From contig JAQMWT010000083.1 in the NCBI GenBank assembly GCA_029834535.1, positions 1-62,059 of the forward strand: 62,059 nucleotides of DNA. The letters are read 5' to 3'. The DNA comes from Chrysophaeum taylorii (lineage: Eukaryota; Sar; Pelagophyceae; Pelagomonadales; Pelagomonadaceae). A program made the position numbers and the translations under genes. Of the stretch, positions 40,670 through 51,562 are shown one piece after another. The notes below the pieces were generated by a model. It was not told the DNA's origin. It ran no database searches and saw only the letters and a list, made by a program, of their open reading frames with translations. Within the stretch, counting starts at the first letter, position 1, and every line of letters starts with the position of its first letter.

Positions 40670-40702
40670 CTTAGCAGTCGACCTTTAAAGACATGTAGTT
40701 TG
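40670..40702 (+). repeat. LINE-A terminal box plus duplicated flank
   Basis: TTAGCAGTCGACCTTTAAAG followed by ACATGTAGTTTG repeats 39675-39704 almost exactly, on the other side of H1f. A local duplication of about 30 bp spanning the tail and its target seems likely. Confidence 0.6.
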
Positions 40703-41043
40703 AGGCAGCGAGAGAAGGCCTGCTTCCTGGACGGAATCCTCGAGTAGACGAGGCCGGCGGTCGGACCGGGTAAGTTGAAACCCCCTCTCCCCTTTCTCTC
40801 TTCCTGCCGCAGGGGTGCGATTCAACACACGAAGTACTGTCATCATTACGTGCGAAGTTCGGCAATAGACAGGACAATTACCAGGTCCGTAGGCACGCTC
40901 TGCTGGACATACAGTGAGTCGTACTGTCAGAGTCGAACAGAGCAATGTACTGAAAGCGCAAAACCTCCAGCGACTTGGTGCACGCGCTGCCTCGTGCACT
41001 GTACACCGACTCGCAGTCCGGGGCCTTTACGATTTGAACGGCA

Positions 41044-42319
41044 GCAACCATGTCCGGCGCCGACTTCATCGGCTTGGTTTGCGGTTCGGACACAACGGCC
41101 GCCGGCCAAATCAATGCGTAGCGGTTGGAGGAGGCGACGGGAGCTGTACCAAGATCTCGCCCACCACTATCTGGTCAACATGTGCAAATCCGAGAGGCCC
41201 GTGAACAAGGGCAAGCCGTTGTCGGCGGACGTCTTCATCAACCACCTTTGCACGCTCCTCCGCTTGGCCCAAAGCAGGCTCCCGGCCGCCGGCGGCTCGG
41301 CGGCGGTTGCGTTGTTCTACGCCTGCCTCGACAAAGATAGCAAGACGCAGTTCGCGACCTGGTTCCGTGATCCAAAACATCAAGCGTATCTGCCTGCAAC
41401 GCACGAAGATGCCGGCGAGGATTCAGACATATGGCGCTGTCCGCGTACCTTCGGACGATCGAGGCGTCGTCGACGTCTACTCGCGCGAGGGCACCAAGGA
41501 TACCTTCGTGCGCATCTTCGGCATCCTCGGCTCGTGGCCCCTCGGTGGGCGGACGTCCGAGCCGGACTTCGGGCGAGGGCTTGTCCTGGGACCTCGAGTT
41601 CAAGTGCGTCGCGAAGAAGACGCCGATATCGAAGGTCGGCAGGTACAAGCTCGGGGCAATGGTGGCCGGAGCGCGACCGACGTGCGACGCGCTCTTCGCC
41701 AAGAGCTGCTTCATGGTGACGACTCGATTGCTCGGGACGTCCGCCGACGACGGCGCTAGGTGGCTCTACCCCTTCTTACACAAGGCGGCATAGAACGCCG
41801 GCAAGACACTCAGGAACTGGCGCGAGGAATAGAACGCTGGCAAGAAGCGCAGGAACCGGCTCGAGGGCCTGGTTGTTGGCAGCGATTGCAGACTCTACCA
41901 TGACAGGCAGCTCCGGTGCTTGCCAACCAACTTCTCAGCTGTGTGTTTGCGCGTTGGCATCTGCAACACTCTCGTGGGCGGATCCCTGGCGAGCTTGCTG
42001 TCTTCGTCACGGGCCACGACCTGCGCGGATCAGCTCCTTCTACGAGTACCTCAGGGCGGACATCGCCGTCCTCATGCCAGGCGCCACCGTCCTCGCTGGC
42101 TGGCCGACATCACGGTCGTACGGCGCTGGCGGCTCTGGTCCGAATCCCCGCTCGACTGCGGTCCTCGTCATCACCGTTGGCGTGGACGAGGCTAGGCTCC
42201 GCCGCATGGTCATCGACCTGCTCCAAGTCGACAGCTCTAGTCCGGCCGGCGGGGTCACTCTGAGCGCTGACCGAGACCATCTTCGCGACTTTCGTCCTCC
42301 GGTACGAGAAGTACGGTAG
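41044..42319 (+). pseudogene. Frameshifted ORF, possibly tyrosine-recombinase (Crypton-like) mobile element
   Basis: The plus-strand reading passes through at least four frames: RPVNKGKPLSADVFINHLCT ... AAVALFYACLDKDSKTQFAT (41150-41365); NIKRICLQRTKMPARIQTYG ... YSREGTKDTFVRIFGILGSW (41370-41560); LSWDLEFKCVAKKTPISKVG ... FLHKAA (41580-41793); CLPTNFSAVCLRVGICNTLV; GELAVFVTGHDL (about 41985-42025); and FYEYLRADIAVLMPGATVLA (42040-42100). The GELAV..TGHDL...EYL.A..A...PGA.VLAGW pattern recalls tyrosine-recombinase-like ORFs of protist Crypton-type elements, where TGHDL-like text carries the catalytic H. This identification is from memory of the pattern and is tentative. It is clearly broken. 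Confidence 0.4.
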
Positions 42320-43087
42320 TCCCCTGCTCAAGACCGTGACAAATGGTTACAGACCATTAATAACTCGCCCTCATCCTCCTTTCTACCCCCCTTCGTGTGA
42401 TCGCCCATAGACTCCGATCCCACGCGAACACGGCGCTGGGACGTGCTTGCTCCCCAGAGAGAGCTTTAGGAGTAAAATCGAAGGTTTAGAGCAGAGCGGA
42501 CGGGCGCTGTTAAAAGCAGGTCAGATTGGCGGGGGTCAGAGCATCGGGCGGGAAGAAGAGCTCGGGTGAGTGGGAGGAGGAGCGTTGGCGCGTAAACTCA
42601 AGGTTAAGGGCGTGGAAGTGGGGCAGCTCAGTGTGGTCGGCGAGAGAATCGAGAGCCCAAAAAAAAGCGGAATAATACAAGCTTATTCGACCATAAACCC
42701 ACTTTCAGTTTGCGCAAAAAAAAAATCGCGCCGACCGAAACCCGCGTGTCGCCCGGCCACACCCGCCGAAACGTCCCCTTGCGCTGTCCGTGAAGGTACA
42801 AATGGTCTCAAGCGACCCGGCAGAGCGACGTGAGCCCTCTCTTAGTCCATTGAAGCTCAAATTCTGTCTTTGTCTTCGGGCGCTCGCGGTGCGGATAAAA
42901 TGGCCCGAGACCACCGGATTTCGACGCGGACTCGGCTCTGAAGTGTGCGGGGTATCCTCTCGGACCTATCGCGACACTGTCCAGCGGTCTACTACGAATT
43001 TATTCGGCAATAGGGTCCATGGCGCTATTGTTTGCGCGCTGCAGTTCAGACTTGGGGATGGAGCGATGGGTTCCGGCACTCCGCTTG
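42320..43087. other. No gene; dispersed H1 sub-repeat
   Basis: At about 42465-42560 (TTTAGGAGTAAAATCGAAGG ... CAGATTGGCGGGGG) a diverged copy of the H1 internal sub-repeat is present without the rest of H1. Otherwise nothing is recognised. Confidence 0.45.
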
Positions 43088-43175
43088 AGCTTCTTGGCGT
43101 CATCTGTACATCGGAAAGTCTACGTCGTGAATTTCAACAAGCCATCAAGAAAGAATACTCTGTTGAAGACTTCGA

Positions 43176-43563
43176 AGTCTGCGATCGCTAACCGTTGGTT
43201 GCGATGGAGGACGGCGCCTAACACGCTTGCTCCCTGCGGCAGCCCGTCCCGGAAAGAGACGGTGCCTGCTCGCCTCCCGGGCTGGCCGGTTAGCACTCGG
43301 AAAGTCCGCGCTGGGATGGGGTTCGCTTGGTTGGGCAGAACGCGACGGACAGGTCGATTGTTCATGGACCAACACGTCCGCGGCCTGCGACGCTCTTGCA
43401 CGACCTCGTACAAGACCGCGCGCAGTGGCGGTCCACCATCAACAAGTCCGTCCTCGTCCCTCGCCTCTGCCCCAACTGCGCGATTTTCCTCTGTGATTCC
43501 GTACTGGCTCCTGCCGGTCCGGCCTGGCTCCCATGCTCGGGAGAGGTCTGAAGTTAGTTAGTT
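43176..43563 (+). mobile_element. LINE-B variant (subfamily 2) inside copia-2
   Basis: The plus-sense copy ends GAGAGGTCTGAAGTTAGTTA. AGACTTCGA flanks it (43167-43175 and 43564-43572), and removing the insertion rejoins the copia-2 RT frame. One frame reads LLHDLVQDRAQWRSTINKSV, the DRxxWR ending typical of APE-type LINE ORF2 proteins. Confidence 0.8.
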
Positions 43564-43979
43564 AGACTTCGACGAAGTTCATGCTTTTCTAGGCATGCGA
43601 GTAACACGCACTATCGATGGCTCCATTTCACTCGACTGGCAAGCCAAAATCGATGCCCTATTTGAAGAGTACCCTATACTAACAAATTTACGTCCCACAT
43701 CTACCCCTATGTCTCCTTCAACTATATATAAAACTGGAGAGCCATCCTCTGATATGGACAAGTTCATCCAGCACACCTTCTCCACCTTACTCGGCAAGCT
43801 CACTTTTGTACAGTTGGCCTGTCGCCCTGGCTTATCGCAAAGCCTTCGTCGCTGCTCCCGTAGAATGCACAATACAGAATATCTGCACATCCAGGTATTA
43901 ACAGGAGTACTTCGTTACTTGCGCAAAGCAGAAAACCGCAATCTTCGGTTATGGTACTACTCTGGTTCTTCTGCTCTAA

Positions 43980-44391
43980 TGGAACTGGGGAGATTTAACC
44001 CTCTCCGGGTACATGGTAGAGACTGCGTGCAGTCGTAGGCGTGTACAGACCATTCCGCTTGTCACATGCTACTACACAAGGTAGGGATTTAGGCCCTAGC
44101 TCCTTAAGGACAGTAAGTCCCATAGAAACGTTTACACTGACAACGAGGAACGAGGCCTCTGTTAATTAAGCAGAAAACCCTGTACCTGACGGTACGCACC
44201 TGGTGGCCTACTCCATGTCGGTAGAGAGCTTCAGACAATTCTCATTGTCATGAACTAAATAATTGCGGAAGGGTAAGGAAGGAAAGAGGGAAAGCCGTAT
44301 TACGGAGAGAAAACCCTCAAGTATAAAAGGTGTGAAATTAGTAAGGAGTTCCAGTGTCGTACACATTATAGTGTAGCGCTCTGGAGGAACA
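43980..44391 (+). repeat. Solo LTR inside copia-2
   Basis: It starts TGGAACTGGGGAGATTTAAC and ends GGAGGAACA (TG...CA). An inverted relative lies at 47310-47726. No exact target duplication was found (TCTAA before, TCTCG after). Confidence 0.65.
44322..44328 (+). promoter_or_regulatory. TATA box of the solo LTR
   Basis: TATAAAA in AAGTATAAAAGGTGTG, about 65 bp before the LTR 3' end. It is consistent with a U3/R promoter. The inverted copy has lost it. Confidence 0.5.
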
Positions 44392-45155
44392 TCTCGGATA
44401 TATTATCGGCAATCGCACTGATACGGCAACCATGTTAGACTATACTTAAGAACAAGTGGATTCAGGTAATTTTGATCCACTGGTTGCATTCGCTGACGCT
44501 GATAACGCACCCTCCTACGAACAAGATCGCAAATCTACAACTGGTTATGCTATATTTCTGTTTGGTTCTCTTATTACGTGGAAATCCAAATTACAACCTA
44601 TAACGGCCACTTCCACACATGAGAGTGAGCTTATTGCTCTAAATATGTGTGCTGATGATATGGTCTGGCTACGCAAACTGCCGACTGAAATGGCTTTTGC
44701 TATAAATCCGCAATACTATCTTCGCCAACCTCCAGGGAAAGATCTACTACTAGACTACGATGCCCATGACAATCCTCTCCCGTCTGACATGTCATTTACA
44801 CGTAACAGCCCTAAACTCGGAGATTCAGCTTCTGCCATCCACTTATCGAATAATCCGGATAGTGCAACCAAAGCCAAAGCCATCAGCAAACGCTGGTTTC
44901 GTATTCGTGACCATGTTCACCTAAGACGTATTCGCTTGCAACATGTTTCTGGCACTCAGAATCTTGCTGATGGATTCACTAAGCCCTTCGGTGCTCCTTT
45001 CTTTGCTAGGTTTCGCACGTTACTTGGTCTACAACAACCCATAGCCGAGTAAGGCCCTTAATCATTACCCTTGTCACTATGACATTAAACTAGCCCTCAC
45101 ATAAACGAAAATTGCAGATCGCTGACAAAACATCTTCATATTATGTTTACAAAAG

Positions 45156-45524
45156 ATGAACCCTGCCAAAAATAAAGATGCAGCACGACGACGATATTCA
45201 GTAGTGAATCGTGGACGGGGTGGAATATCCGCCCTATCATCACCTTTTAATGCTCTGAATCCGGCACTTGTTCCTGCCGGATCTCCCAACAACCGCAGAC
45301 GACCGTCGTATCTCTCTGTTGCTCAAGGAACTAATGCACCAGTGACCCCCTCGTCAAGACCAACTCGACATGATGGTGACACCCCTGTAAAGAGCACAGA
45401 ATACTATTTATTAAAGCACTGTAAGTTCGAAGTTATGGCGATGATGTCTGGAAATGTTCTTTCGCTTGGTAATCACCCTCATAATTTCCTGCTACCACCA
45501 CCTAAAGATGTCCACTGTGGGTAA
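45156..45524 (+). other. 122-aa ORF downstream of copia-2 RNase H
   Basis: It begins MNPAKNKDAARRRYSVVNRG and is basic, Ser/Pro-rich, with no known domain. It could be the start of a third retroelement ORF continuing at 45917, or unrelated. Between the two lies a 40-bp tandem duplication (45719-45758 and 45759-45798). Confidence 0.35.
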
Positions 45525-45916
45525 AGCCTCTGCAGCAGCTGCTCACCGATGCACAACAGAACAATAAAGTTGACAACCTTCATTTCTTGAGCTCCCTCCT
45601 GTGCTTAAGGACTAAACGGATAAAGAACGCACCAAATGTACCTACACATGAATGTATACGTTTACACAGGTTCCCCAGGTTAAAGGAATTGTTAAAGTGC
45701 ATGTTCTCTGCACCAAGTGCCTCAATAAATCAGACGCACCTGGCACTCCGTTAGTACTGCCTCAATAAATCAGACGCACCTGGTACTCCGTTAGTACTCG
45801 CTATTTGTACTGAGGACGAGGTCACGACGGATGAAGTTACTAAAATCATCGAAGAGCACCTGTCATCATCTCAGCATGCCGCACACTGCTTCGATGTCCC
45901 TCGCCCAGTTTTCTTA

Positions 45917-47181
45917 TTGATATGTGTGATCTGCAACCTCTCACAACACGGGACCGCATTAACGAAGAATCGGCTTGACACGTTTCTTCTCTCGTGTCAT
46001 AATGACCCCTCAGCTCATGTTCGGGCTGCTATCTTACGCTTTGGATGGTCCATCGCAATTAATAATCAGCTCAAAGATGCGCCTATCAAATACATGACCG
46101 TTCACAACCTTGACATTTCCGACATAGTAATCAACCCGGACAATGATAATTCCCCTGTGCTTCTGCAACTACCTCATATTTTGACTGTCGATATCGAAGT
46201 ACTTATTACCGCCTGGTCACTACTACAGTCCGTCGAAGACGAAGTGTGTGTCGTCAAAACCCTTGATGCCCTTCTCGGTGTTCTCATTGAGTGTTTCGAT
46301 AATGATGTTGCACATCAGATTCACACTTCCTCTCGTGAGACATTGCCACCGATGGTGGACTACTTCCTTAATTTAGTCCCAGATCATCAGACTGCATTCA
46401 AAAATGTGCTTATACAAGTTGGTTATCTTTCCGCAATAATAGACTCATTTTCATACACCAAATTGTCTGAATCTGAGCAAGCACACGAGCATGCTGCGCT
46501 TACTCCTACAGTTGAGCCTCCCGACAATGTCCCTGAAACTTTGCGAATTTAAAAGAAGAAACCCAGTCACTTTCCTTGCACATCACTGAGCGTGATAAGC
46601 ATCTTGCAGAACGTGACCTACGAATCTCCGATGCTTTGGAGACCATCACTCAACTTCAAACTGCAAACGATGCTCTTGGCGCGCAATTAACAGAGAACAT
46701 CAAGGATGTGTCACTCTTGGACAATTTGCTTTCCAGCTACCAGATGCACCAGGATGCTACATTGTCCACCCTTGCTGTCTTAGCTCACTTGATTTCTAAA
46801 TCCATTATCACTTCAGTTGAACAGTCTCCCCCAAATACCTTTGAGGAGACACAGCAACTTTTAATCGAAAATGCAGCTGCTGGCTTACATACTGCGATGT
46901 CTGATGCACAGGATCATGTTATTCCTGCAACAGGATTGCGTACTCTAACATCTGCTGCGGCTATGTCCTACTTGTCTTCTGTCATGTCACCTCTTGCTGA
47001 TCTCTGCGACGCGACTACTATAAACAAAACTACAACTATCGACCAGTTCGAAGATCATGACACTTCCTCTCCAGAATCAAAGAAACTTGAAGATAATAGT
47101 GATGATGAATTGGACCACACATCTGACATAGTGGATGCTGATTCATTGCGTAATGTGGCAACACGTCTAACTTCCTCATAA
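45917..47181 (+). pseudogene. Unrecognised helical protein with coiled coil, one frameshift
   Basis: Frame one (45917-46552) reads ...THNPSAHV-like LLSCHNDPSAHVRAAILRFG, SWSLLQSVEDEVCVVKTLDA-like text and MVDYFLNLVPDHQTAFKNVL. After a one-base shift near 46540 the second frame continues LKEETQSLSLHITERDKHLA, ERDLRISDALETITQLQTAN (coiled coil) and an acidic Ser-rich tail to TAA 47181. Together this is about 420 aa. It follows copia-2 RNase H on the same strand, the place where some copia lineages carry an env-like or coiled-coil extra ORF. No domain was recognised. Confidence 0.4.
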
Positions 47182-47309
47182 TGTTGATTGTAATGTTACC
47201 TCATCGTTTATGTTGTTGTTTTATGTTTAAGTTACTCGATGCTCTTATGTATCGTACACAAGCTTCACACTCAAGAACGTCTGGAACGCATAAAGCCTTT
47301 CCCACACGT

Positions 47310-47726
47310 TGAGGGGGTCCAGAGCGCTACACTATAATGTGTACGACACTGACATTCCGTACTCCTTCTTTCACACTTCTTCTACTTGCGGGTTTTCTCT
47401 CCGTAATACGGCTTTCCCTCTCATTCCTTACCCTCCCGCAATTATTTTTTTCATGACCATGAAGATTACAGTCTGAAGCTCTCTTCCAACAAGGAGTAGG
47501 TCTCCAGGTGAGTACCGTCAGGTATGGGTTTTTCTGTTTAATTAACAGAGGCTTCGTTCCTCGTTGTCAGTGTAAACGCTTCTATGGGACCTAATGCCCT
47601 TAAGGAGTTAGGGCCTAAATCCCTACCTTGTGTAGTAGCATGTGACAAGCGGGATGGTCTGTACACGCCTAAGACTGCACGCAGTCTCTACCATGTACCC
47701 GGAGAGGGTCAATCTCTCCAGGAACA
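47310..47726 (-). repeat. Solo LTR, inverted relative of 43980-44391
   Basis: On the minus strand it reads TGTTCCTGGAGAGATTGACC ... GTGTAGCGCTCTGGACCCCC, ending CA. It follows directly after the copia-3 integrase fragment. Confidence 0.65.
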
Positions 47727-48841
47727 TTACATTGGTCCAGCAAACCTTGTTGGGGACTTAACACTTTATTATAAATGCGTTCGAGAGAGACATTAGGGAG
47801 GAGATTGTACGACTGAATGGCATGTATAACAGCCCACGGGTAGTGTGGGGCCGGATCTGTTAGGGGGTGACCTTTATAGGACACATTGAGCATATGCCGG
47901 AGTCGTGTAGACGCAGCAGTTGCAATATGGCCCACAGCGGCTTCTACTTCGTGATTAAAAACATGCAAGTAGGGAGGGAAAGCAGACATATTAATGCCAT
48001 GTTCAACACGAAAGGGAGTGGTAATGTGTTGAGATAAATGGGGTTTAAAAGAGTCACAATAAATTTGTTTTGATTGTACTTGAACATAGGTGGAGCAAAA
48101 ATTGCGAACAAACTCGAGGGCATTACAAAATTCACTAGCATTAGTGGTACGACAAAAGTATACTAACAAAAATCTAGAGATGAGACATTTGAAAACTAAA
48201 ATGTGGCGAAAGGAGCCCCATTCGGATAGGACAGATACGTAACCACCATCACATGCCCAGGCTTCACCAGGTTGACAAACTTTTTCAAATGAAGGTTGCT
48301 TGGTAAGATGAGGTGGATAAGGAGAACGTTTTATGTAAGGTACATTCCACACAAAACTTACGATAGGGCACACCTGAGGGATGATGTCCCGGACTGGCAA
48401 TGACCTGAACAGCTTTTATAGCTTGATAATCACTAGAATGGTGAATGTTGTGAAAATTTGTGGCGCGCCTCTGGGCATCTCGAAAAGCTAAAGTGCCTCT
48501 GTCATGCACTTTCTGTCAAAAGAAGCATGTTTCTCGTGTAATTGTCTTGGGGTTATGAGAGGAATAGGTTTTGTTTTTGTTTGAGATATAGATGGCTCAT
48601 CTAAGGATGAGACGTTATACATGAATACATGTGCTACTGAGTCGACATGGAACGAAGGAAGGTTCTGATTAGATGAGAGGTTGTCACAACATTGGAATAT
48701 TTTATTGGAAACATATAAAAGTGTGATCGAACTCTGGTTTAGTTGTGGGGATGAGTCAGTTTGAAATATGTTAGTAAAAAATGTTGACCTATAGTTTTTG
48801 GTTAGAGAAGTCTGATCAGGGTCGAAAGATGGTGATAACAT
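47727..48841 (-). pseudogene. copia-3 integrase fragment
   Basis: The minus-strand order is a leader ORF (48841-48488), the pre-integrase finger (CVECTLHKTFSLSTSSYQAT, after a frame change) and the integrase core. The core has Asp in WACDGGYVSVLSEWGSFRHI, Asp in QIYCDSFKPHL and Glu in FNHEVEAAVGHIATAASTRL, a D-D-E set with copia spacing, then AVIHAIQSYNLLPNVSLERI. The LTR at 47310-47726 cuts it off. RT and RNase H are missing. Confidence 0.6.
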
Positions 48842-48862
48842 TAATTTACGTAAATCATAGAC

Positions 48863-48996
48863 TAACTAACTCACTAACTAACTTCAGACCTCTCCCGAGC
48901 ATGGGAGCCAGGCCGGACCGACAGGTGCCAGTCCGGAATCACGGGCCTGTAGACGAGGAGCGCCGAAAGGTCGGTCGGCGGAGAGTGACCATAAAA
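48863..48996 (-). mobile_element. LINE-B, 134 bp, inside copia-3
   Basis: The minus-sense LINE-B end has tail CTAACTAACTCACTAACTAAC on the plus strand. TAAATCATAGAC (48851-48862) and TAAATCACAGAC (48997-49008) form a 12-bp duplication with one difference. Confidence 0.85.
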
Positions 48997-50731
48997 TAAA
49001 TCACAGACAAGCTGACACAAATGTGTATAAATTACATGATAAGTCCCAGCAGGGATAGCATTAGCAATCATGTCACACCAAAGGTCCGGGGACAAAGACA
49101 ATAGAAAATTAATCTGGTGCGCTGTGAAGATGTTGGCGCGTGCCAATTCGCGAGTTGAGTAGTGTCGGATGCGATCAAGTCGTGGATCGTAAAGGATCAT
49201 GTTCGCAAATCCACGAATAGTCGGGGTTGGTGTATGGATAGAATGAAATTTAACGCCCATATTTCTATCGCTAGATGTAATAAAGCCGAGGTACCTGCTT
49301 TGAGACAGATGCATGTCACTTAAAGAGAAAATTTTATCCATGAATTCAACGTGGTTGGACTTTGAGTAAAAGACAAAAGAATCCTGAAGCACATGTGAAG
49401 TGAAGGAGACAAGTGTTTGCACGAGGCGACGGGTGTCTTGGGTTTCATTATTGTGGTGGTAAGCTCGACACAACCAAAGAAAGCCGGTCACAGGATCGAG
49501 AGTAGCGGTTTTATCGATTCCTGATTCGTGCGTTTGGAAGGTGTAAGTTTCACCAAATGCATTAATGTGTGCCTGGTATTTAGAGGAGGGATTGGTGACT
49601 GTGATGTCTCCACCTGTATGTCTTCCGCCTGTGATGTAGATAATGGAGGAGCTAGAGGATTTATTTAAAAATAACCTGTGAGATGGTTGGTTAGATTCGA
49701 TAGTTGTAATACGAAAAGACACGGGTAAGGTGGAAGAGTTTGGGAACAAGCGTCCCATAATATTATAGAGGATGACAAACGCCTTGAGTTCAATGGGCGA
49801 AGTCATACACGTAAGGGGCTTCCTTGAATTCGTTGAGAATCCCAAGCGAAAATCAGAGTTGCCCTCCATTTCGTCTTGGGATGAGTGTTCGGTTGTTTTA
49901 TATGAATGTAACCGGAGAAACAGCATGGTTAGCGTTTCTAGCTCGGTGAAAGTTAGGCGAACGGACCCCGTGCGACTGAAGGTGCTGTAAGTTTTAGGTG
50001 TGGAAACAAATGGTATATCAGAGAAGACTTGTGTCCATGGTTCATCGATTAATAGCTTTCGACTTATGGTATTAGCGTGATCCGCAATGTCCAGGAAGGA
50101 AGTAACTCGCTTATTGGGCCAAGAAAGCAAGTCTAGCGGGCCGGTGTTATACTTGCGGGCGACGAGGATCCATCTTTCCCGTGCTTGGTAGTCTCCACAC
50201 AAGTAACAGGTAAAACGATCGCATATATCCACTGTGTAATGCATTGTAGAAAAGATCAGGCTGGCAACTCGCATATGATCTTCATAGGATGCAGAGTGTG
50301 GTGGTGTCATCTCCATAAAAAGAACAAGGGGTATTAAAAAGCTCAAGTACACTTATAGCGCTTGGGAACAAGGGACTATCCATATCTCGCTCGAAGGTTG
50401 ATATAGATCTCCCGTTAATTATGTTGCGATTAGTACATGGGGAAGTCAACTCCACAATATCAGAGTAGTATCGAGCGCGTTCTGCGTCTGATGCGCGATG
50501 CAGATAGGTTAAAAACCTTGGAAGGGACGGAAACACCTCAATAGAATTGCCAGCCCGTCTTCGAAGCATATGCGTAAGATTTTCATCGCTCTCAACAAGA
50601 ACTTTAACGTTAATGTTGATTCGCAGGTCATTGGAGGCGCAAACCAAGAATGCAGGAGTAGACAACCCGGAGCAAAGTAGTGTTACAGTGGGTACGCGTG
50701 AGCTAGAGTTGGATGTTGTGGTATGAAGCAA
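48997..50731 (-). pseudogene. copia-3 internal ORFs (gag/protease region, unrecognised)
   Basis: Two overlapping minus-strand frames occupy this stretch. 50731-50282 (149 aa) reads INVKVLVESDENLTHMLRRR and FPSLPRFLTYLHRASDAERA. 50352 downward (about 450 aa before LINE-B) reads DICDRFTCYLCGDYQARERW, possibly a degenerate zinc knuckle, IYITGGRHTGGDITVTNPSS and ILYDPRLDRIRHYSTRELAR. They lie between the gag-like first ORF and the integrase, where gag and protease should be, but no DTG/DSG protease motif was found. The last 40 residues of the 492-aa ORF are LINE-B. Confidence 0.4.
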
Positions 50732-50749
50732 ACTTGGGTTAAACTTGCG

Positions 50750-51229
50750 TCATATAGGGGGTGAGAAATGCTTGCGAACATAAGGCAACTGTGAATGCAT
50801 GGACTCCAGAATGGTTTCAAGCCACGGGATGTAGATTACACGTTCTAGTAATTTCGGGTTGAGTTTCAGCATCTCACGTTGTTCGTTGAAGGCACTTAAT
50901 TTAAACTGTAAGGAGCGAAGTTCCATCTTTCGGGCTTTAGCTTGCTGTAGCGAATAGATCGGGAGCGTAGGTAGGAGGTTGTTTAACCTAAGCAGAGTAA
51001 TCTTGACGTTGTCATCAATCTTGCTTTGGATAGTTGACTGTCCTTTGAATTCAACCCCATAAAGATGTATACCAAGTTTATCTTCTCCCCACTGAGTCTT
51101 GCTGATGATGTGCAAATCAGGATCGTTATGCTGATTTTGCTTAGGTAGGAAAAGAGCAACATCTAGATTGACGTAGGATGCTTTGGGAGAGCAGGAATAA
51201 CAGTTCTTATTAGATATAGAAAACTCCAT
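50750..51229 (-). CDS. copia-3 first ORF, unknown (possible gag N-terminus)
   Basis: 159 aa starting MEFSISNKNCYSCSPKASYV and ending YVRKHFSPPI. The middle reads LGIHLYGVEFKGQSTIQSKI and the rest is helical and charged. It is the first ORF after the 51230-51400 leader. A second copy of that leader and of the first codons (MEFSIS) occurs at 59213-59400. No domain was recognised. Confidence 0.4.
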   Translation of the reverse strand: MEFSISNKNCYSCSPKASYVNLDVALFLPKQNQHNDPDLHIISKTQWGEDKLGIHLYGVEFKGQSTIQSKIDDNVKITLLRLNNLLPTLPIYSLQQAKARKMELRSLQFKLSAFNEQREMLKLNPKLLERVIYIPWLETILESMHSQLPYVRKHFSPPI

Positions 51230-51400
51230 TTAGGGTTAGGACCCCCCCTCTAGTCTCACACTCACACCTAATCACCCAAAATCGCTGTGTCGAACACCGT
51301 GCCGCTCTTTGTGTCGTAAGAGGACGGGACGAGAAGAGTGGCCTACCCTGCCACTATTCTCTACCAGAGGCACGGTGATTTTTACTGTTCTCTAGGTTTG
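51230..51400 (-). repeat. Leader repeat, inverted partner of 59213-59400
   Basis: On the minus strand: GAGAACAGTAAAAATCACCG ... GACACAAAGAGCGGCACGGTG ... GGGGGGGTCCTAACCCTAAA, then ATGGAGTTTTCTAT. About four bases in five match 59213-59400 (+), including the ATG context. It is probably a retroelement 5' leader or partial LTR. Confidence 0.6.
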
Positions 51401-51562
51401 GGCCCAGTCCGGTACTGGTAGAGAAACGTCCTCCGAAAGACATCGATCTCGATCGACGTCTCGGACAAAGACTCAGGATTTCCAGGCAAGAGCAATCTCC
51501 TGAAGTTCCTGAAAGTTTTAAGACCGTAGTCAAGTCTCATCACTTGCTACTGGTGAACAAGT

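Larger units (their letters stand above)
43088..45052 (+). pseudogene. copia-2: RT C-terminal part and RNase H, twice interrupted
   Basis: The plus-strand reading starts near 43088 (ICTSESLRREFQQAIKKEYS). It is interrupted by a LINE-B variant (43176-43563), continues HAFLGMRVTRTIDGSISLDW ... LLGKLTFVQLACRPGLSQSL ... VLRYLRKAENRNLRLWYYSG, is interrupted by a 412-bp solo LTR (43980-44391), and resumes at about 44392 through FADADNAPSYEQDRKSTTGY (RNase H), TATSTHESELIALNMCADDM and VSGTQNLADGFTKPFGAPFF to TAA 45050. The catalytic RT box is missing. One in-frame stop (about 44448) follows the LTR. It is a relic of a copia family different from copia-1. Confidence 0.75.

Noticed and set aside
51230..51245. 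Telomere-like TTTAGGGTTAGG
   Set aside because: It is a single short occurrence inside a leader repeat, with no tandem array; the partner at 59365 has diverged from it.
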